This document shows positions 1 to 5,231 of a stretch of DNA of 5,378 bases, piece after piece (within the stretch, counting starts at the first letter, position 1; the number at the start of each line of letters is the position of its first letter). The notes under the pieces are model-generated. The model was not told where the DNA came from and did not search any database. It saw only the letters and a list, made by a program, of their open reading frames with translations. Source of the stretch: an uncultured Clostridia bacterium (GTDB lineage Bacteria; Bacillota; Clostridia; Lachnospirales; Lachnospiraceae); assembly GCA_937888895.1 (NCBI GenBank), contig CALASV010000312.1:1-5378 (forward strand), written 5' to 3'. A program made the position numbers and the translations under genes.

Positions 1-124
1 GCTTGTTCTTACCTCTTAAAACCTTAGCAACTTCAGATGCAAGACGTCCTAATGTCTGACCTTCTGCATCAATTACATACCATTTTCTTTCAATGGTTGC
101 TGGACTTGCCATAAAAGTCTTCAT
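1..124 (-). CDS. rplM: 50S ribosomal protein L13, 5' end (partial)
   Basis: This is the first 41 codons of ribosomal protein L13, a structural protein of the large subunit that assembles early on 23S rRNA; the gene runs off the left edge. The visible protein starts MKTFMASPATIERKWYVIDA and continues with the family pattern EG-TLGRLASEVAKVLRGKNK, which is how clostridial L13 proteins begin. The ATG at 124-122 is preferred because a strong site, GAGGAGGA at 138-131, lies 6 bases upstream; the internal ATG at 112 is too far from it. The gene has its own consensus promoter and a folded leader of about 126 bases. In Firmicutes rplM is normally followed by rpsI (S9), which would lie outside the window. 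The identification is firm; only the remainder of the gene is unseen. Confidence 0.96.
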   Translation of the reverse strand, partial: MKTFMASPATIERKWYVIDAEGQTLGRLASEVAKVLRGKNK

Positions 125-251
125 CGCTCTTCCTCCTCAAAATCCTTGTCTATATGATTCCTATCGATTGATATTCCTCATAATTTATCTCTCTTATTCC
201 AATTCACAAAAATACACTAAACTTCTTTATTTCTATCATTTAGTGCCAACG
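125..251 (-). promoter_or_regulatory. Structured 5' leader of rplM (candidate L13 autoregulatory leader)
   Basis: The predicted untranslated leader of rplM contains two stem-loops. The first (245-215) pairs CACUAAA with UUUAGUG, seven perfect pairs around a 17-base loop. The second (182-153) is almost symmetrical: an outer stem UAUGA/UCAUA, an internal loop with GGAA on both sides, an inner stem UAUC/GAUA and a four-base AAUC loop. The facing GGAA strands could form consecutive G-A pairs, a common protein-binding RNA shape. The second hairpin ends 14 bases before the Shine-Dalgarno sequence. Leaders bound by L13 are known upstream of rplM in some low-GC Gram-positives, so autoregulation is a reasonable inference. 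I cannot confirm a match to that family, and in such an AT-rich region the pairing could partly be chance. Confidence 0.4.
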
Positions 252-257
252 TGCTAC

Positions 258-307
258 ATTATATCGGAGGAATCTTTAATTGTCAACTCAATTTTATTAT
301 TTTTTTT
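258..307 (-). promoter_or_regulatory. rplM promoter, perfect sigma-A consensus with UP-like A tract
   Basis: The -35 box TTGACA (286-281) and -10 box TATAAT (263-258) both match the consensus exactly, with the ideal 17-base spacer. Transcription should begin near 251. Just upstream, on the transcribed orientation, runs of A and T (about 307-291) resemble an UP element that contacts the RNA polymerase alpha subunit. The rest of the gap up to 368 is AT-rich and shows no further clear signal. Such a strong promoter suits a ribosomal protein operon and would make rplM independent of the gene upstream. Confidence 0.9.
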
Positions 308-368
308 GCACTTTTTTAAAATTTTCTAAATTTATATCTTATTTTCTCATTTATAAAATGACTTTTTA

Positions 369-1646
369 CTATTTCCAGCATTGTTTTATTTTTGCCATCC
401 AATCCTCTCCCTCTTTCGTTCTTAAAGCTTTGGAAGGTAAAAATGTTTGACCTGCTGTTTGATAACCAGAAAGTACCCCTTGTTCATATAAATAAGCAAT
501 TGCCTTTTTTTCTGAGCTAGAACAATTCTCTAAATCTGTGATATAAGATATTCCACCAACTGTAGAACTTCCCTTTTCCTCCATTATTTGTGCCGTCAAC
601 CATAAAGCTAATGCTGCTTCAGAACGAGAAATTGGTGTATTAATTTGTATTTTTTTTACATCTACTCCACAAATTAATGCCTTTACTACAAACTTTGCAA
701 AAAGTGCTGTTTCACTCAATCCTTTCTGCTTTACTTCTGGCTCCACGGTATCAATTAAATCTAATGCAAACTCAAAATAAGTAACATAATCATCCGAACG
801 ATTCACAATAGGAGTCTGACCAAAAATTTCTGTTGGATAAGTAAAAACTTGTTCTGATTCTGTTTTTGTATCTATTATCTTATTCTGTTCTCCTACTTTT
901 TCTACTACTTTTGTATCTTCTTTTATCTCTTTTTCTTCTTTTTCTATTTCTTTTTGATTTTCTCTCGTTCGTTCTGCTACCATTTCATTTTCTCTCATTT
1001 TACTTTCTTGTATTTCTTTTTTCTCTATTTCTTCTTGTTGATTGGCTATCTTCTCTTTTATTCCCTTTGCTAATATCCCAGTTACATTTAATTCTTTTTC
1101 TTCTATTTCCTCTTGTTTAATTTCTTCTACTATACTTTGACTAACTTCGTTTTCTTCTTTTTTTACTTCTTCTTGCTTTTTGTCTATTTCTTTTTCCTTA
1201 TCTTCTAAAACTTTTTCTATCTGTAAATTTTTCGTTTCTATTGGTGTTACAAGTAGGTTTTGTCCCATTGTTTCTTTTTCCTCTATTGCTTTTACTTCTT
1301 CTAAAGGTTTCGGTGTTAATGTCGGATTTGTTGTAATTGTTGTTTTTATTTCTTTTATCTCATTTAATTCATTTTCTATAAAAGAATCATTTGTAATACT
1401 TTCTAATACCATATTGTTTTCTTGTATCTTTTGTGTAGGCATAATTGTTACATCCAAATTTGTACCATCAGACGAAAAAAACACGCTGTCTTTTTCTTTA
1501 TCCAGCGTGTTATCTTTCGTTCTACTTATTATATTGTAAATAGTTCCTCCACCTGTTCCAGTCATTTGAACAAATCCATATCCTACGATACAACCAAGTA
1601 AAATACAAACAGTAAGTAATACTTTCCCAAAAAAGCCCTTTTTCAT
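369..1646 (-). CDS. Membrane-anchored, Glu/Lys-rich protein with a C-terminal SLH-like region
   Basis: A 425-residue protein of unknown specific role, probably exported and cell-envelope associated. Residues 1-6 are short and basic, followed by a hydrophobic segment (about 7-28) that reads as an uncleaved signal anchor. LLGC at 16-19 could be a lipobox, but the hydrophobic stretch continues past Cys19. Residues 30-115 are a Ser/Thr/Asn-rich linker with Pro near 105-114. Residues 115-260 are dominated by Glu and Lys with periodic Ile/Val, as in a charged helix or coiled coil, with a break at NVTG (187-190). Residues 275-425 look globular. Within them 368-417 follows the S-layer homology pattern (hydrophobic-x-D, AIAYLYEQGVLSGY, F-P-K, then a late Glu), and PISRSEAALAL at 338-348 resembles the end of a preceding repeat. 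SLH domains bind pyruvylated wall polysaccharide; binding here is inferred. AGAGGT at 1656-1651 lies only 4 bases before the ATG. The gene sits between truA and rplM, where Firmicutes usually have none. Confidence 0.75.
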   Translation of the reverse strand: MKKGFFGKVLLTVCILLGCIVGYGFVQMTGTGGGTIYNIISRTKDNTLDKEKDSVFFSSDGTNLDVTIMPTQKIQENNMVLESITNDSFIENELNEIKEIKTTITTNPTLTPKPLEEVKAIEEKETMGQNLLVTPIETKNLQIEKVLEDKEKEIDKKQEEVKKEENEVSQSIVEEIKQEEIEEKELNVTGILAKGIKEKIANQQEEIEKKEIQESKMRENEMVAERTRENQKEIEKEEKEIKEDTKVVEKVGEQNKIIDTKTESEQVFTYPTEIFGQTPIVNRSDDYVTYFEFALDLIDTVEPEVKQKGLSETALFAKFVVKALICGVDVKKIQINTPISRSEAALALWLTAQIMEEKGSSTVGGISYITDLENCSSSEKKAIAYLYEQGVLSGYQTAGQTFLPSKALRTKEGEDWMAKIKQCWK

Positions 1647-1662
1647 TTTAACCTCTATTCTG

Positions 1663-1686
1663 AAAAAGGGAATCTCTTCCCCTTTT
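1663..1686 (-). terminator. Possible intrinsic terminator or attenuator after truA
   Basis: Read on the minus strand, GGGAA (1681-1677) pairs with TTCCC (1672-1668) around a GAGA tetraloop of the GNRA class. Beyond one bulged G (1682), AAAA (1686-1683) can pair with the following T run (1667-1663). The layout resembles a short intrinsic terminator, but the T run is only five bases long and the stem is short, so some readthrough is likely. It ends 6 bases before the ribosome binding site of the next gene, so it could instead shape that gene's leader. No convincing separate promoter for the downstream gene was seen. Confidence 0.4.
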
Positions 1687-1702
1687 CCTCTATAATAAGA
1701 GG

Positions 1703-2449
1703 CTACTTTAACGTTGGATATTCAATGCCAATGAGCATCAATCCTTGTGCTGGTGCAGTTGGTCCTGCAACTTCCCTATTTTTCGCCTCTAACATAGAGG
1801 ATACACAATTTTCAGGTATTTCATGCATACCAATTTTAATTAATGTTCCTGCAATAATTCGAACCATATTGTAAAGAAATCCATTACCACGAATCCGAAT
1901 CGTAATCAAATGGTCTTTTTTCTCAATATCTAAGGAATAAATCGTTCTTACATGGTCTTGTACTTGTGTTTTTGTAGAACAAAAACTTGTAAAACAATGT
2001 GTCCCAAGAAAATCTTTTGATGCTTTTCTCATTGCTTCTACATCTAACTCTCTATAAACAAAATGTGTATATTTTCGATTAAACGGCTGAATAAAATCGG
2101 CATTCCAAATATTATACTCATACGTTTTATAACTATCACAATGTCTAGGATGAAAGTCTAAAGGCACTTCCCTCGATGACTGTACAACAATATCTTCTGG
2201 CAAACTACGATTTAAGGCATAGCAAATTTTTTCTGGTGGAATTTTTGTTTCGGTATCAAATACCGCTACATTCCCCATCGCATGTACTCCAGAATCTGTA
2301 CGACTTGCACCAATTACCTCAATTTCTTCGGAAAGAAGCCTTGACAATTCTTTGTTAATTACTTCCTCCACCGTAATTTGATTTGGTTGAAACTGCCATC
2401 CACAATATTTTGTCCCTTCATAAGCAACTACAATCATAATTCGTTTCAT
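1703..2449 (-). CDS. truA: tRNA pseudouridine(38-40) synthase TruA
   Basis: TruA isomerises uridine to pseudouridine at positions 38, 39 and 40 in the anticodon arm of many tRNAs. The 248-residue product has the usual family length. The start region shows VAYEGTKYCGWQFQPN (8-23). The catalytic motif is GASRTDSGVHA with the nucleophilic Asp at residue 52. A conserved aromatic strand YKTYEYNIWN (107-116) and the signature RGNGFLYNMVRIIAGTL (187-203) follow, so the enzyme looks intact. An in-frame ATG 63 bases further upstream would add 21 residues lying entirely inside ecfT with no family resemblance, so the ATG at 2449-2447 is chosen. That codon shares its A with the ecfT stop (TGATG), implying translational coupling to the transporter operon. 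This position after ecfT is standard in Firmicutes, although the two functions are unrelated. Confidence 0.96.
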   Translation of the reverse strand: MKRIMIVVAYEGTKYCGWQFQPNQITVEEVINKELSRLLSEEIEVIGASRTDSGVHAMGNVAVFDTETKIPPEKICYALNRSLPEDIVVQSSREVPLDFHPRHCDSYKTYEYNIWNADFIQPFNRKYTHFVYRELDVEAMRKASKDFLGTHCFTSFCSTKTQVQDHVRTIYSLDIEKKDHLITIRIRGNGFLYNMVRIIAGTLIKIGMHEIPENCVSSMLEAKNREVAGPTAPAQGLMLIGIEYPTLK

Positions 2450-3261
2450 CACAAAAATACTCCACTTAACTTTGTCAATCCAACTAATACACCTAAATAT
2501 GCTACTAAACACAAATATGCGATTCTATCTCGTTTTGTATATTTTAAAGGCTTCATTCTTGTTCTACCTTCTCCACCACGATAACATCTTGCTTCCATTG
2601 CCATCGCAAGGTCATTTGCTCGTCTAAACGCAGATACAAACAATGGCACTAATACAGGTACCAATGCTTTTGCTCTATCTAGCAATTTTCCTTCTTCAAA
2701 ATCTGCACCTCTTGCTTGTTGTGCCTTCATAATTTTATCCGTTTCTTCCAATAAAATAGGAATAAAACGAAGAGCAATTGACATCATCATTGAAATTTCA
2801 TGCACAGGTACATGTAATTTTTTCAATGGTGCTAAACCCGTTTCTAAACCATCTGTCAACTGATTTGGCGTTGTTGTTAATGTCATCAAAGACGAACCAA
2901 TAATTAAAAATACTAAACGCAATGCCATAAATACAGCAAGTTCAATTCCTTCTATTGTAATTTTTAAAAACTTCCACTGCCACAATATTTGTCCTTCTGT
3001 TAAAAACAAATTAAATGTTACTGTAAATAACATCAATACCATAATTGTCTTTAATCCACGAACAATAAAAGAAAATGGCACTTTGGAAATTTTAATTACC
3101 GTTGCTAAAAACAATCCTGCTACTACATACCCAATAAAATTATTGAACAAAAATAAAGAAATTAAAAATACCAATGTTCCTACTAATTTTACTCTTGGGT
3201 CTAATCGATGCAATACAGAATCTGTTGGATAATATTGTCCTATTGTAATATCTCGTATCAT
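2449..3261 (-). CDS. ecfT: ECF transporter transmembrane component EcfT
   Basis: EcfT is the membrane scaffold of energy-coupling factor transporters: it passes ATP-driven movement of EcfA1/EcfA2 to a separate substrate-binding S protein for vitamins or metal ions. The 270-residue product has hydrophobic segments near 26-40, 42-57, 67-88, 105-125 and 244-263. A long, more polar helical region carries the two coupling motifs: Ala-Arg-Gly at 173-175 in AQQARGADF, and Ala-Arg-Cys at 214-216 in AMEARCYRGG. These Arg-bearing motifs insert into grooves of the two ATPases, and the ARC form of the second is common in Firmicutes. The N-terminal YYPTDSVLHRLDPRVKL is also typical. GGAG at 3271-3268 sits 6 bases before the ATG. 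The gene follows ecfA2 after 13 bases and overlaps truA by one base. Confidence 0.96.
   Translation of the reverse strand: MIRDITIGQYYPTDSVLHRLDPRVKLVGTLVFLISLFLFNNFIGYVVAGLFLATVIKISKVPFSFIVRGLKTIMVLMLFTVTFNLFLTEGQILWQWKFLKITIEGIELAVFMALRLVFLIIGSSLMTLTTTPNQLTDGLETGLAPLKKLHVPVHEISMMMSIALRFIPILLEETDKIMKAQQARGADFEEGKLLDRAKALVPVLVPLFVSAFRRANDLAMAMEARCYRGGEGRTRMKPLKYTKRDRIAYLCLVAYLGVLVGLTKLSGVFL
2460..2463 (-). promoter_or_regulatory. Ribosome binding site of truA inside ecfT
   Basis: GGAG lies 10 bases upstream of the ATG at 2449, within the last codons of ecfT. It supports the shorter truA start over the in-frame ATG at 2512. Spacing is slightly long, which fits a start also reached by ribosomes terminating at the overlapping TGA. 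Confidence 0.6.
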
Positions 3262-3274
3262 CTATTTCTCCATC

Positions 3275-4126
3275 CTACTTCTTTTTCCACAAACGAAGTA
3301 ATTCCATTTTTGCTTCTTCTACTGTTGTTGCATCAGAAGCTACAGAAATACCATTTTGCTTTAAATGATGCATTAAATATGTTGCTTGTGGTGCAGCGAG
3401 CCCCATACGTTCCAATTCTTTGTAATGAGTAAATACTTCCTTTGGTGTACCATCAAATTGCACACTACCATGGTCCATTACAATCAGACGGTCTACATAC
3501 TTTGCTACATCTTCCATACTATGTGAAACTAAAATTACTGTAATTTTTCGTTCTTTTTGAATTTTTGCAATTTGGTCTAAAATTTCATCTCGTCCCATTG
3601 GGTCAAGACCAGCTGTTGGTTCATCTAAAATCAACACTTCTGGCTTCATTGCTAAAACCCCTGCAATTGCTACACGACGCTTTTGTCCACCCGATAATTC
3701 AAATGGAGAAGCATCATAAAGCTCATCCGATAAACCTACTAATTTAATTGCCTCAAATGTTCTTAAATTTACCTCTAATTGAGGTAATTTCATATTTTTA
3801 GGACCAAACTCTACATCCTTCACTACTGTTGTTTCAAATAATTGATGTTCTGGATATTGAAATACTAATCCTACTTTTGTACGCAATTCTTTTTTACTAA
3901 AATCTTCATCATAAATATCTCTACCATTATAATAAATCGTACCACTTGTTGCCTTAATTAAGCCATTCAAATGCTGAATCAAGGTAGACTTTCCAGAACC
4001 AGTATGCCCAATCAATCCAATAAACTGTCCGTCTGGAATTGTTAAATTGATGTCTTTTAATGCATGTTTTTCATAAGCAGTTCCAGCACTATAAATATGA
4101 TTTACATGGTCAACTACAATCGCCAT
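3275..4126 (-). CDS. ecfA2: ECF transporter ATPase EcfA2
   Basis: One of the two ATP-hydrolysing subunits of the ECF energizing module, acting at the inner face of the membrane as a heterodimer with EcfA1. All ABC motifs are intact in the 283-residue product: Walker A GHTGSGKST (40-48), Q-loop VFQYPEHQLF with Gln90, signature LSGGQ (144-148), Walker B LILDE (165-169) followed by the AGLD loop, and switch His202 in VSHSMEDV. The FQYPEHQLF wording of the Q-loop is characteristic of EcfA2 and distinguishes it from its neighbour. The C-terminal extension after about 225 is typical of the family. GAGGA at 4137-4133 lies 6 bases before the ATG. Older annotation would call it CbiO, but no cobalt-specific partner genes are present. 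Confidence 0.95.
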   Translation of the reverse strand: MAIVVDHVNHIYSAGTAYEKHALKDINLTIPDGQFIGLIGHTGSGKSTLIQHLNGLIKATSGTIYYNGRDIYDEDFSKKELRTKVGLVFQYPEHQLFETTVVKDVEFGPKNMKLPQLEVNLRTFEAIKLVGLSDELYDASPFELSGGQKRRVAIAGVLAMKPEVLILDEPTAGLDPMGRDEILDQIAKIQKERKITVILVSHSMEDVAKYVDRLIVMDHGSVQFDGTPKEVFTHYKELERMGLAAPQATYLMHHLKQNGISVASDATTVEEAKMELLRLWKKK

Positions 4127-4168
4127 ATTCTTTCCTCACTTAATATTCTATCTATGCCCAGCAAATAT

Positions 4169-4182
4169 TCGCAATCTTGCGA
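4169..4182 (-). repeat. Stem-loop in the ecfA1-ecfA2 gap
   Basis: A perfect inverted repeat, TCGCAA and TTGCGA separated by two bases, sits in the 109-base gap between the two ATPase genes. With bulges the pairing can extend outward (GCA..AA with TTTGC, about 4189-4161). No T run follows, so it does not look like an intrinsic terminator. The gap also carries a short direct repeat, TAGATAG, at either end. The stem could affect mRNA stability or processing, or be a protein-binding palindrome. The inverted repeat is seen in the sequence; its function is unknown. Confidence 0.45.
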
Positions 4183-4212
4183 CTTATGCACAACTATCTA
4201 CTATTTTCTCAA
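4183..4212 (-). promoter_or_regulatory. Weak possible internal promoter before ecfA2
   Basis: TTGAGA (4212-4207) and CATAAG (4188-4183), separated by 18 bases, match the sigma-A consensus at 5 of 6 and 4 of 6 positions. Chance matches of this quality are common in AT-rich gaps. The -10 box overlaps the outer part of the stem-loop here, which would be a way to regulate it, but this is speculative. Confidence 0.2.
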
Positions 4213-4235
4213 TTTTTTAAACAATATTTGAAAAA

Positions 4236-5093
4236 TTATTTATTCATAACTACTTTTATTGCTTGTGTAAATTCCTCTATCGTAAGAATCCCATCTGGTA
4301 ATGGCATACCTGCTTTTTTTAATTCCCATGCCAATTCTGTTACCTGTGGTACATCTAAACGATGTTTTTTTAACTCCTCTATGTTAGAAAATACTTCTCT
4401 TGGTGTTCCTTGCATCACAATTTTTCCATCGTCCATTACAATTACTTTGTCTGCATGAATTACTTCATCCATATAATGTGTAATTAAAAGTACTGTTACA
4501 TTTTCCTTTCGATTTAATTCATGTAACGTACGAATCACTTCTTTTCTGCCACTTGGGTCTAACATAGCTGTCGGCTCATCTAATACAATACACTTTGGCT
4601 TCATCGCCATAATACCAGCAATCGCCACTCTTTGCTTTTGTCCACCCGATAACTTATTTGGAGAATGATGTCGATACTCTAGCATACCAACTGCTTTCAA
4701 ACTTTCCTCTACTCGTTTCCAAATATCTTCGGATGGCACTCCCAAATTTTCTGGTCCAAAAGCTACATCTTCTTCGACAACAGAAGCAATAATCTGGTTA
4801 TCAGGATTTTGAAATACCATACCAGCAGACTGTCTAATATCCCAAACATTCTCTGGCTCTGCTACACTCCTTCCAGCAACATAAAGCATTCCTTCCGTTG
4901 GCTCTAAAATCGCATTGATTTGCTTTGCAATTGTAGATTTTCCAGAACCATTATGCCCTAAAATCGCTACAAAATCTCCTCGCTCAATTTCCATATCCAC
5001 GCCATCCACAGCACGAATAATCCCCTCTACATTACCTTCTTCATCTCTACGAATATATTCAAATGCTAATTTTTCTGCTTTAATCATTTTCAT
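4236..5093 (-). CDS. ecfA1: ECF transporter ATPase EcfA1
   Basis: The second ATPase of the ECF energizing module, partner of EcfA2 and docked on EcfT. The 285-residue product has a complete ABC set: Walker A GHNGSGKST (46-54), Q-loop VFQNPDNQII with Gln95, the adjoining EEDVAFGPENLGVP (107-120), signature LSGGQ (148-152), Walker B CIVLDE (168-173), and switch His206 in ITHYMDE. The FQNPDNQ Q-loop is the EcfA1 form. Upstream of the chosen ATG (5093) an in-frame TTG at 5099 could also be read as a start, but it lies only 4 bases from the GAGGA site; the ATG at 10 bases is better and the ATG at 5087 is too far. It is the first gene of the operon, with its own promoter after the rplQ terminator, and is separated from ecfA2 by an unusually long gap. 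Confidence 0.95.
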   Translation of the reverse strand: MKMIKAEKLAFEYIRRDEEGNVEGIIRAVDGVDMEIERGDFVAILGHNGSGKSTIAKQINAILEPTEGMLYVAGRSVAEPENVWDIRQSAGMVFQNPDNQIIASVVEEDVAFGPENLGVPSEDIWKRVEESLKAVGMLEYRHHSPNKLSGGQKQRVAIAGIMAMKPKCIVLDEPTAMLDPSGRKEVIRTLHELNRKENVTVLLITHYMDEVIHADKVIVMDDGKIVMQGTPREVFSNIEELKKHRLDVPQVTELAWELKKAGMPLPDGILTIEEFTQAIKVVMNK

Positions 5094-5103
5094 ACGCAAA
5101 AAA

Positions 5104-5108
5104 TCCTC
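5104..5108 (-). promoter_or_regulatory. Ribosome binding site of ecfA1
   Basis: GAGGA (within AGAGGA) is the only good Shine-Dalgarno match ahead of ecfA1. Its spacing is 4 bases to the TTG at 5099, 10 to the ATG at 5093 and 16 to the ATG at 5087, which favours the ATG at 5093. Confidence 0.65.
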
Positions 5109-5141
5109 TTTTCATATTCTTGTTACAAAAATCCGTGCTTA

Positions 5142-5170
5142 ATCATAGCATACTTTCTATTATTTCACAA
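5142..5170 (-). promoter_or_regulatory. Promoter of the ecfA1-ecfA2-ecfT-truA operon
   Basis: The -10 box TATGAT (5147-5142) matches five of six consensus bases and is preceded by TGC, giving an extended -10. The -35 box TTGTGA (5170-5165) matches four of six, at the ideal 17-base spacing. Transcription would begin near 5135, leaving a leader of roughly 42 bases before ecfA1. It lies immediately after the rplQ terminator, so the transporter operon appears to be transcribed separately from the ribosomal protein genes. Confidence 0.7.
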
Positions 5171-5178
5171 GAGAAAAT

Positions 5179-5211
5179 AAAAAAAACTCGGTAAGCAAAA
5201 ACTTACCGAGT
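5179..5211 (-). terminator. Strong intrinsic terminator after rplQ
   Basis: A perfect ten-base-pair stem, ACTCGGTAAG with CTTACCGAGT, encloses a six-base TTTTTG loop and runs into eight consecutive T residues on the minus strand. It begins about 20 bases after the rplQ stop codon and should end the large ribosomal protein transcript here. Confidence 0.95.
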
Positions 5212-5231
5212 CATTTTATATAAATTTTATT

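Noticed and set aside
93..329. Plus-strand open frame across the rplM promoter and leader
   Set aside because: It overlaps the rplM start, promoter and leader on the opposite strand, has no ribosome binding site and has no recognisable protein features.
287..368. Terminator for the surface-protein gene in the AT-rich gap
   Set aside because: Only tiny AT stems such as CATTT/AAATG are present, without a GC-containing stem followed by a T run. The gene may end by another route or read into rplM.
866..1120. Plus-strand open frame rich in Leu and Phe that looks like a small membrane protein
   Set aside because: It is the antisense of the Glu/Lys-rich coding segment; AAG, GAA and AAA codons read in reverse give Leu, Phe and Ser. 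No ribosome binding site or family resemblance.
1180..1539. Plus-strand open frame of 119 codons rich in Ser, Phe, Ile and Val
   Set aside because: Antisense shadow of the same surface-protein gene, with composition explained by the complementary strand.
1590..1601. Lipobox LLGC (residues 16-19) making the surface protein a lipoprotein
   Set aside because: The hydrophobic stretch continues for about nine residues beyond the Cys, fitting a transmembrane anchor better. Kept as an alternative only.
2450..2512. Longer truA start at 2512
   Set aside because: The 21 added residues are translated entirely from within ecfT, do not resemble TruA N-termini, and the ATG at 2449 has its own GGAG and stop-start overlap.
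3275..5093. The two ATPase genes as a recent tandem duplication
   Set aside because: They carry distinct, family-specific Q-loops and flanking residues of EcfA1 and EcfA2, which are ancient paralogues that work as a pair.
5094..5099. TTG start for ecfA1 at 5099
   Set aside because: Only 4 bases from the GAGGA site, while the ATG two codons later has workable spacing and is a stronger start codon. It cannot be fully excluded.
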